DNA of 43,317 nt from Bryobacterales bacterium (GTDB taxonomy: Bacteria; Acidobacteriota; Terriglobia; Bryobacterales; Bryobacteraceae), in assembly GCA_020854055.1 (NCBI GenBank), contig JADZGD010000096.1:1-43317 (forward strand), written 5' to 3'. Positions 34,472 to 41,191 of this stretch are shown piece by piece (positions within the stretch are counted from its first letter, which is position 1; every line of letters begins with the position of its first letter). The notes under the pieces are model-generated. The model had not been told where the DNA came from. It searched no databases and saw only the letters and a list, made by a program, of their open reading frames with translations. The position numbers and the translations under genes were made by a program.

Positions 34472-34473
34472 GT

Positions 34474-35367
34474 CTACGCGTTCGACGGCTCCCACTTGAG
34501 GCTGATAGCCCACAACACGGCAAAGCCGGCCACGTGGACCGCGGAAATCCGGAAATCGAGCAATGTCCAGTTCAGCAAAGCCGCCGTCGCGGGGAAACTG
34601 AGTTCGGCCACCGCGGCCAGGGAGGCACGCGTGCCTGCAAGCCCCCGATAATAGACCAGCAGGGCCAGCAGACCCGGAACCACAGCTAGAATTACCAGGA
34701 GGCCCATCTCGCGTGCGCCTACGCGAGATGCTTGGGCTCCAGCCAGCGCGAGCAGCGGCGGCGCGGCAAGCACGATGCGCAGCGCGGTCACGGTGGTAAA
34801 TGGAAGTTTGCGCAGCAGGTACCGGCCCAGCACCGTCGCGCCGCCCCACGGGGCCGTGGCAGCCAGAGCCAACAGGGCGGCCGCTATCCGTCCCGAAGGA
34901 AGCGGCAGCGCAGTGTCGAAACTCACCAGCCAGGCTCCGCAGAACGCCAGCAGCAGGCAGAACCAGAACCGCCGGCCCAGGCGCTCTCTCAGGAGCAGGC
35001 GCGCCAGCAGGGCGGCAAACGACGGCTGAGTCTTCTGGAGCAGCACAGCGGTAGTCGGGTTGCCAAGCCGGATGGCTTCGGTGAAACACATGGTGCCCAG
35101 GGCCGAGCCGCCCCAAGAGGTGCCGAGCGCCGCGCCTCATCCGTCCACGCCCAGGGTACGCCATTGCGGGCACGCGCGCCAGCAGGCCGGCAACAGGGTG
35201 GCGGCCAGGATCAGGTGTTCGATCAACACGATCTGGGTGCTGCCGAGCGCGGCGGTCAGCGGGCGGCGCAGCACGGTGTCGGTGCCCCAAAGACTCGCGC
35301 CCAGAGCCACCCACAGGAGCGGGCGCGAACGGGTCGATCGGGCGGCGAGGGCAGGGGAAGCACCCAT
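34474..35367 (-). pseudogene. EamA-family (DMT) transporter with one in-frame stop
   Basis: Two stretches in the same frame (35367-35140 and 35136-34474) together make an EamA-type drug/metabolite transporter of about 297 codons. They are split only by TGA at 35137-35139 (codon 77). The reading continues without frame change as 'GAALGTSWGGSALGTMCFTE', and both halves carry EamA features: 'LLWVALGASLWGTDTVLRR' at the start and 'TTAVLLQKTQPSFAALLARL' later. It therefore looks like a recent nonsense mutation or a sequence error. The ATG at 35367 or 35388 may be the start. A second half starting at 35091 could be made separately but would lack segments 1-2. Confidence 0.7.
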
Positions 35368-35607
35368 GTGAGAGCAGCATATTCTCATCCAAGAATGAGC
35401 CTGGAGGAGTAGGTTTCATCTGGCCGGGGCACCTCTCCTTCTTGGTTTGTGATTCGTCTACGAATCGCCGTCGTCGAGGCTGTGAGAATGTGCGAATCGC
35501 GCAGCGATTTCCAAGCCAAGTGTTGGAGATCGAGGCCGAGCAGACGCATTCCGCTACTACTGAGCAGGCCTTCGCCGCCGACCCCCAGCGAGCGTTCGTG
35601 CTAATAT

Positions 35608-35620
35608 ATCCGTTACGGAT
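35608..35620. promoter_or_regulatory. Palindromic operator overlapping the PadR start
   Basis: ATCCGT-T-ACGGAT is a perfect 6-bp inverted repeat whose last two bases are the first two of the PadR ATG. TAATAT at 35602-35607 upstream can serve as -10, giving an almost leaderless message. PadR proteins commonly repress their own promoter, so this is a likely autoregulatory site. Confidence 0.5.
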
Positions 35621-35966
35621 GTATTCGCCAAGTCCACTCACCCCCGCCGTGTTTCACATTCTCCTCGCGATTACCGATGGAGAGAGGCACGGCTACGGCA
35701 TCATGCAGGAGGTGTCGTCGAGAACTGGGGGTAAGGTCATTCTAGGACCGGGCACGCTCTATGGAACGATCAACCGGATGTTGGAAGCCGGCTTGATTGA
35801 AGAGTCGGGCGAACGAGCTGATCCTGCGTTGGGCGATGAAAGGCGCCGGTACTACCGAATCACACGCAAAGGCCGGCGGGCCGCAGTTACAGAGGCCGAG
35901 CGCCTTCAGGAGCTGCTGCGTGTGGCGCGGGCCAAGCACCTGTTGCAGCGGCCACGGCCCGTCTGA
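35619..35966 (+). CDS. PadR-family transcriptional regulator
   Basis: A 115-aa winged-helix repressor. 'MYSPSPLTPAVFHILLAI' is followed by 'GERHGYGIMQEVSSRTGG', 'LGPGTLYGTINRMLEAGLIEE' and 'RRRYYRITRKGRRAA', the standard PadR recognition-helix and wing motifs. The ATG at 35619 is used; the longer frame from 35442 adds a region with no family character. In Acidobacteriota, small PadR genes usually precede ADOP-type permease genes. Here the next gene, 10 bases on, encodes a permease-prefix-like segment fused to a Clp-N segment. Confidence 0.88.
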   Translation: MYSPSPLTPAVFHILLAITDGERHGYGIMQEVSSRTGGKVILGPGTLYGTINRMLEAGLIEESGERADPALGDERRRYYRITRKGRRAAVTEAERLQELLRVARAKHLLQRPRPV

Positions 35967-35976
35967 GAGGGATCTT

Positions 35977-36575
35977 ATGAGCTTGTCTGAAAAGATGTAT
36001 CGTCTTCTGCTCCGAGCGTATCCACGCGATTATCGGAGTCGGTACGCGGAACCCATGGAGCAACTGTTCCGAGACCGCCGGCGCCAGGTGCACTCCTTCA
36101 CCGACTTTGTGGCGCTTTGGCGCCGGATGCTGGCGGACTGGGCGGTCTCAGTGCCTGCGCGCTACTGGGAACGAGTCGGGGCGCACATTCACTCCAGTCC
36201 GTTAGCGGATCCCGCGCGGCGATGCCTTTTCTTCGCACGTTCTGAAGCGAGTTCGTTTTCGCGGCGCGAGATTACGGTAGAGCATCTGCTACTCGGTGTA
36301 CTGCGGGAGGAACCCTCGCTTGTCTCCGAGGCGGCGCTGGAAGCCGTGGTACGAGCGATCGAGGCAAGTGAACCTGCGGGCCGGCGCGTCCCACCGATGG
36401 AGGACATACGACTCGCTGACGAAGCCATCCGAGTGATCGACGCCGCGCGGAAGATCGCCCATACTGTGCGGGACGGCAAGACGTCTCGCCGGCAGATCTG
36501 GCGAGAGGAATCCTGCGCGAAGAAAATACTTTGGCAGCGCGCCTATTACGCGAGCACATTTCCGATCGCCCTTGA
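35977..36575 (+). pseudogene. Permease-prefix-like + Clp-N domain protein, frameshifted
   Basis: The ATG at 35977 has a GAGAGGGA ribosome-binding site and follows PadR by 10 bases. Residues 1-35 ('MYRLLLRAYPRDYRSRYAEP') match the short prefix found before ADOP permeases. Residues ~75-165 resemble the first Clp N-terminal repeat ('ARSEASSFSRREITVEHLLLGVLREE') and the start of a second. Near 36465-36468 the frame must change: in the +2 frame the sequence reads 'DLARGILREENTLAARLLRE', an obvious second Clp repeat, ending at TGA 36573-36575. The unshifted frame runs to 36684 with no family character. It is a frameshift mutation, a sequence error or, less likely, programmed. Confidence 0.65.
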
Positions 36576-36794
36576 GTCCCAGCATCGTCGGCCTGGTCGC
36601 AGCCGAAACAGCGGGCCAGAACACTCTCGCCTTCTGCGTGCCGAGCAAAACGTATCCGGATTCCGCCTGAGAAAGCCCGTTTAGTTGCGATTTCGGAACG
36701 TCACCCAACGATGGCCGCCGTCGATCCTTTCCGGCCAGGCACATCATATTACACAGCCGCGGGCCTTGCCAGCGGCGCCAGGGTTGCCGCGCCA

Positions 36795-36979
36795 GGGTTG
36801 CTGTCGCCAGGCTTGCACGGTAGTTCGAGGGCATCCATTCCGACGGTTCTGCTGCAACTCCTCGGCGTAGCACTGGAGTTCGGTGAGATAGTCGACCGAG
36901 TTGACTCCGTTGAGTTCAGGCGTGAATCAGGCTCATGAACAAATTGCCGACCTCGGCTCCGTTCACCGATTGCCGCTGG
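36795..36979 (-). pseudogene. IS66-family transposase C-terminal remnant
   Basis: Reading the minus strand gives 'NGAEVGNLFMSLIHA', then in another frame 'ELNGVNSVDYLTELQCYAEE', then in a third 'PSEWMPSNYRASLA', which together are the C-terminal end of IS66 TnpC. At least two frameshifts separate them. The remnant is cut off at 36979/36980, where the next insertion sequence begins. The 36685-36794 stretch beside it shows nothing. Confidence 0.65.
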
Positions 36980-37011
36980 TGTTGAACCTCCGTGATAATG
37001 TCCCCTATAGA

Positions 37012-37030
37012 CCTCGATAGAAATGTCCCC
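37012..37030 (+). repeat. 19-base subterminal repeat of the IS, left copy
   Basis: A perfect match, inverted, to the two right-end copies. It probably forms part of the transposase-binding ends together with the degenerate outer copy at 36980-37005. Confidence 0.75.
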
Positions 37031-37067
37031 TCACCAAGCCGATGGAAGGTGGGTGAGAAGGACATGG

Positions 37068-38097
37068 ATGAGCGAGCGTGAGGTCAGACGAGGGGGTGTG
37101 CTCGGGCGAGTGAAAGCAGGTGAGCTGAGCCAGCAGGAAGCGGCAGCGATATTGCGGCTGAGCTATCGCCAGGTGAAGCGGCTGTAGCGGCGCTACGAAG
37201 CCGAAGGAGTCGAGGGGCTGGCGCACCGCAACGCGGGGCGCCGATCGAATCACGCCAAGAGCACGGCCTTCCGGCGAAAGGTTCTGAAGATCGTAGCAGA
37301 GCAGTACGGTGGCGAGCGGGGAGACCGGCTGGGGCCGACGCTGGCAGCCGAGCAACTGGAACAAGATCACAAGCTGAAGGTAGATGCAGAGACGTTGCGG
37401 CGGTGGATGCTGGAAGCGGGGCTATGGAGCCGGGAACGCAAACGGAAAGCATATCGGCAACGGCGGGCGCGGCGGCGGCACTTTGGGGAGTTGGTGCAGA
37501 TGGACGGAAGTTTCCACGCGTGGCTGGGAGATCGAGCGGAGCGCGCCTGCTTGATCAACATGGTGGACGACGCCACCAGCCGCGGACTGGGCCACTTCGA
37601 CCAGGAAGAGACGAGTTGGGCGCTGGCGGACGCTTACCGTGCGTGGGTGGAGAAGTACGGGATTGTGCGAGCGGCTGGGAACGGAGTTGATTCTGGCCGG
37701 CTCGGCGCAAGCCAAAGGGCGCGTGGAGCGGGCTCACGGCACGCATCAAGATCGGCTGATCAAGAAGCTGCGGCTGGCGGGCATCGACGACTATGAAGCG
37801 GCAAACCGATATCTGCGCTCGCGCTATTGGCCGGAGCACAATCGGCGGTTCGCGGTAGCGCCGGCCGAAGCGGTGGACTTTCACGAACCGGTGCCGGCGG
37901 GGATGGATCTGAATGCGGTGTTCAGCCTGGAGTACGAGCGAAGGGTGAGCGAGGACTGGGTGGTGAGATACGACAACCGGTTCTGGCAGATCGAGACGGC
38001 GGAGGTGAGGCCGGGAGCGAAGGTGACTATCCGCATCCGACGGAATGGGCGGATGGAGTTGCTGCATGAGGAGGCGCTTGAAGTGGCACGAGTGTGA
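37068..38097 (+). pseudogene. ISNCY-family transposase, inactivated
   Basis: From ATG 37068 the frame reads 'GELSQQEAAAILRLSYRQVKRL', a helix-turn-helix start, then hits TAG at 37185-37187 (codon 40). It resumes in the same frame with 'EGVEGLAHRNAGRRSNH' and the first catalytic Asp in 'QMDGSFHAWLGD'. At about 37672 the frame jumps from 'AWVEKYGI' straight to 'CERLGTELIL' (+1). The ~30-50 residues that normally hold the second catalytic Asp are missing. The catalytic Glu in 'AKGRVERAHGTHQDRLIKK' remains. The element cannot move by itself. Confidence 0.75.
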
Positions 38098-38371
38098 ACC
38101 GGCGCCGGTCAAGCCTAAAGCCAAGCGGAGAAGAAATCCGAGGATGGCCAAGCCGGCGTCGAATCATCCCTGGCGAACCAGGGCGGTGGCGGCGAAGACG
38201 AGGTGAGTGGCGTGGGAATCCCGGCGATCATCGGAAGCAGCGGTAGTTGCTTGATACCGCGCGCAAACCCCGCGCCCTTGACTGCTCCGGGCCGTTCCGA
38301 AAAACCAGCTTAGACAAGGGAAAGGGGGCAGATGCAAAGGCCAACCCCGAATCCCGGGTGATCACAGAAAA

Positions 38372-38416
38372 GGGGACATTTCTATCGAGGAGCTACGGGG
38401 GACATTTCTATCGAGG
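38372..38416 (+). repeat. Paired 19-base repeats at the right IS end
   Basis: GGGGACATTTCTATCGAGG occurs at 38372-38390 and 38398-38416, 26 bases apart, both inverted relative to 37012-37030. Confidence 0.8.
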
Positions 38417-38532
38417 CTTGACAATGAGACAAGACTCAGGTTGCCAAAGCAACCGGCTTACGGGTAAGCTGGTAATTCCCTTCCGTAGTTGCAACAGACA
38501 CCAAAGGACTGGAATTTTCGTAACGGCTTCTT

Positions 38533-38913
38533 ATGCACAAGCAGGACAACAAGAAGATCCTTGCCGCGGTGGACGATCTTTTTTTTAGCGTGAAGATAGG
38601 CGATACGGCCAAGCGGGCAGGCATGTCCGTGGAGTTTGTCAAGTCCGACAAGGACCTCTTGGATAAGGCCAAAGAGAAGCCGACTCTGATCATCGTCGAC
38701 TTGAATTTCGCCGCCGTACAACCCATCAAGGTCATCGGCAAGCTCAAGGCCAATACGGAGACAAAGCCGATCAGCCTGATCGGATTCCTCTCCCACATCC
38801 AGGCTGAATTAAAACAGAAAGCGATCGAAGCGGGCTGCAACATGGTGCTCGCCAAATCGGCGTTTTCCTCGAATCTGCCGCAGATTCTCAAGCGCCACGG
38901 CGGGGTATTCTAA
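38533..38913 (+). CDS. Stand-alone receiver-domain (CheY-like) protein
   Basis: A 126-aa protein with the receiver fold signature: acidic pair D14/D15 after strand 1 ('ILAAVDDLFF'), probable phospho-acceptor D56 in 'LIIVDLNF', S/T position near S87, and Lys108 in 'MVLAKSAF'. It has no output domain, so it may act by protein binding or in a phosphorelay. No kinase is adjacent. Its stop overlaps, tail to tail, the end of the enolase-like gene by 4 bases. Confidence 0.7.
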   Translation: MHKQDNKKILAAVDDLFFSVKIGDTAKRAGMSVEFVKSDKDLLDKAKEKPTLIIVDLNFAAVQPIKVIGKLKANTETKPISLIGFLSHIQAELKQKAIEAGCNMVLAKSAFSSNLPQILKRHGGVF

Positions 38914-40193
38914 CTGCCTGCGGCACGGCCTGGCCATGCGGTGATCGGCCAGCCGGTTTCATCCTCAATCGCCAGCAGGCGGTTATATTTGGAGAGCCGT
39001 TCCGATTGCGTTATCGAACCATTCTTGAACTGATCTCCACACCAGCCCACCGCCAGGTCGGCCGCCCAATTGTCTTCCGTTTCGCCGCTGCGGACACTCA
39101 CGGTCACCATCCACCCGGCCGACCGCGCCAGTCGTAGCGCGTGTAGCGCCTCGGTTAACGTGCCTACCTGGTTTACCTTCAGCAGCAGGGCATCGCATGC
39201 CCGCGCCCCGATCGCCCGCTCAATGCGGCTTGGATTGGTGCAGAGAAAGTCGTCGCCTAGAACCAGCACCCGGCGATCGAGCGTCTGGCGTAGCGCCGGC
39301 CAGTGGCTCCAGTCGTTCTCGGCCAGCCCGTCTTCGATACTCACGATTGGAAATTTACCGGCCCAGCTTTCCAGCATGGCGATCATCTCAACGCTCGACA
39401 TGCGCTCGCGGTCCAGCGTATAGACGCCATCCGAGTAGAAGTGCGACGAAGCCACGTCAAGCGCGATGGCAACGTCTTCGCCGGGGCGGTAGCCAGCCGC
39501 CTCAATCGACTCGACCGCCAGAGCAACCAGCGCCTCGGCGCTGTCGGCCGGGGGTGCCAGTCCACCCTCGTCGGCCGTCAACAACCGCATTCCATAGCGC
39601 TGATAGATCAGGCCGGCGGCCGCCTGGTAGACGTCATACATCATCACCAGCGAGCCATCCACCGTTGAGGGGGATACCGGCACCGCCAGCACATCCTGAA
39701 TCGCCACCTGCTTGCCGGCGTGCTTTCCTCCGCTGAACAGGTTAATCGTCAACCGCGGCAGTGTCTCCGGAACGCGGCCTAGAAGCGAAGCAAAATGGAG
39801 ATACAACGGCATCTCCTTCTCGGCCGCCACCGCGCGCGCAAAAGAGATGGATACCGCCAGGATGGCGTTTGCGCCGAGACGGGCCTTATTGTGGGTTCCG
39901 TCGAGATCAATCAGGAAATTATCCAGATCGGCCTGCGAGGCGCACTCCCGTCCGGCGATCGCCCGGCTAATCTCTTCATTAATGTTTGCCACCGCGCGGC
40001 GGCAGCCCAATCCGCGATAACGCCTCGCATCACCATCACGAAGCTCGCGGGCTTCGGCCTCGCCGGTGGATGCGCCCGAGGGAACCGATGCCGCCGCACT
40101 CGCACCCGAAGTCAGTGTGCAGATTGCGCGGATGGTGGGTCGGCCGCGGCTGTCCAAAATCTCGCTTGCCGTTAAAGTGTGAATCCTGCTCAT
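38910..40193 (-). CDS. Enolase paralogue with altered active site
   Basis: A 427-aa protein with full enolase architecture: 'SGASTG' (39-44), H158 in 'GGKHAG', E209 in 'DEGGLAPP', metal ligands D246, E287 ('SIEDGL') and D314 ('LGDDF'), K339 ('LLLKVNQVG') and K390 ('QFKNGS'). Differences from true enolases: the Glu of 'QEFM' is D167 ('IQDVLA'), and the His of 'ISHRSGETED' is V367 ('VSVRSGETED'). The general base Lys and Glu remain, so dehydration of a 2-phospho acid is plausible, but the substrate may not be 2-phosphoglycerate. It overlaps the upstream kinase gene by 4 bases (ATGA), implying coupling. Confidence 0.8.
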   Translation of the reverse strand: MSRIHTLTASEILDSRGRPTIRAICTLTSGASAAASVPSGASTGEAEARELRDGDARRYRGLGCRRAVANINEEISRAIAGRECASQADLDNFLIDLDGTHNKARLGANAILAVSISFARAVAAEKEMPLYLHFASLLGRVPETLPRLTINLFSGGKHAGKQVAIQDVLAVPVSPSTVDGSLVMMYDVYQAAAGLIYQRYGMRLLTADEGGLAPPADSAEALVALAVESIEAAGYRPGEDVAIALDVASSHFYSDGVYTLDRERMSSVEMIAMLESWAGKFPIVSIEDGLAENDWSHWPALRQTLDRRVLVLGDDFLCTNPSRIERAIGARACDALLLKVNQVGTLTEALHALRLARSAGWMVTVSVRSGETEDNWAADLAVGWCGDQFKNGSITQSERLSKYNRLLAIEDETGWPITAWPGRAAGS

Positions 40194-41188
40194 GAGAGTT
40201 CTTTTTCGAAGTGGCCGATCAGAGCGTGCATCGTTAGCGGCGGCCTCTCCATCATGCCAACCACGCTAGCCGACTGCCGGGCGCGCTCTTCCCGGGTGAG
40301 GTATTCGAGCGGCGAGCGGCCGTGCACCCGCGCTAGCAGGCAGCCGAGCGCGTGCCGTACCGAGTGCTGTTCCTGGGCCAATCCGCCGGCCGTCCGATAG
40401 ACCTGCCAAAAGGCGGCAGCGGCACGCGCGAAATCCTGCCGCCGGCCTTCGACGTGATTCGCCTTGCTCAGCAGGTGGGCCATCGCGAACCCGGAATCAA
40501 ACGCCGGATCGCCGAAGTGAATCACCTCATGATCGAGCAGCACCAGGCGCTGCTGATGCACGAGGACATTTTTCGGACTGAAGTCGCCATGAACCAGCGT
40601 CACCTGCCGCGTCCGCGTCTCTTCTATTAATGCCCGCAGGAACCCGGCCGCGCGTGGCACGCGCTCGGCGGCCTTTGCGTAATAGGGTTCCAGCCGGAGC
40701 GATTCGAAAATCGACCGATCGGCAAACTGCCGGGCCATCTCCGGCGTGGCTCCGCCGGCGTGAATGGACGCCAACAGCCGCGCGAACTGTTCGAAGTGGT
40801 CATCCACCAACCGGCCGGCCAGCAGCATCGACTTCCAGTTTTCGTGCGGCCGCGGCACGGCCTGCATGATCAGGATGAAGTCTTTGCGGTCCAGGTGAAT
40901 CAGCCTGGTGATGGAACCCGGCGGAGCGATGCGGGCCAGCGCCTCCATTCCGGCAGCCTCGGTGACAATGCGCTCGGGGCGGCTGAACCAGTCATCTTTC
41001 ACGCGCAGTTTTTCGAGCGCTTGCTTGGCCACCCACTCTTCGCCGCCGGGCCGCACCACCAGCACCGTGCGATTGGATACGCCGCCATGAAGTACGGAAA
41101 ACCGGGGAACCTCGCGGGCCGGAATGATTCGGCAAGTCCGCAGATAGGCAAGCAATTGTCCGGGATCCTCGATATCCGGCGGCATCAT
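40190..41188 (-). CDS. APH-fold small-molecule kinase
   Basis: A 332-aa aminoglycoside-phosphotransferase-fold protein. K55 ('EWVAKQAL') may be the ATP-binding Lys. The catalytic loop is 'VHGDFSPKNVLV' with D202 and N207, followed by metal-binding 'LLDHEVIHFGDPAFD' (D219, E221, D227). The fold phosphorylates small alcohols (aminoglycosides, choline, methylthioribose, homoserine). Nothing identifies the substrate here. It sits 3 bases after the glycosidase-like gene and overlaps the enolase paralogue, so it very likely supplies a phosphorylated intermediate to that enzyme. Resistance is unlikely given this context. Confidence 0.8.
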   Translation of the reverse strand: MMPPDIEDPGQLLAYLRTCRIIPAREVPRFSVLHGGVSNRTVLVVRPGGEEWVAKQALEKLRVKDDWFSRPERIVTEAAGMEALARIAPPGSITRLIHLDRKDFILIMQAVPRPHENWKSMLLAGRLVDDHFEQFARLLASIHAGGATPEMARQFADRSIFESLRLEPYYAKAAERVPRAAGFLRALIEETRTRQVTLVHGDFSPKNVLVHQQRLVLLDHEVIHFGDPAFDSGFAMAHLLSKANHVEGRRQDFARAAAAFWQVYRTAGGLAQEQHSVRHALGCLLARVHGRSPLEYLTREERARQSASVVGMMERPPLTMHALIGHFEKELS

Positions 41189-41191
41189 TAG

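Larger units (their letters stand above)
36980..38423 (+). mobile_element. ISNCY-type insertion sequence, degenerate
   Basis: A 1444-base element. Its ends are related 26-base inverted repeats starting TGT: 36980-37005, and the reverse complement of 38398-38423. A 19-base unit (CCTCGATAGAAATGTCCCC) occurs just inside the left end (37012-37030) and twice inverted at the right (38372-38390, 38398-38416). The transposase inside is dead. No target-site duplication is evident next to the ends. The 38098-38371 part after the transposase has no gene. Confidence 0.65.

Noticed and set aside
34043..35641. 532-codon open frame on the minus strand
   Set aside because: It is out of frame with the EamA transporter and opposite the CofE remnant; the translation is Arg/Pro/Gly-rich without family features.
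36685..36794. Short frames around 36685-36870
   Set aside because: They cover the region next to the IS66 remnant and show no ribosome-binding site or family character.
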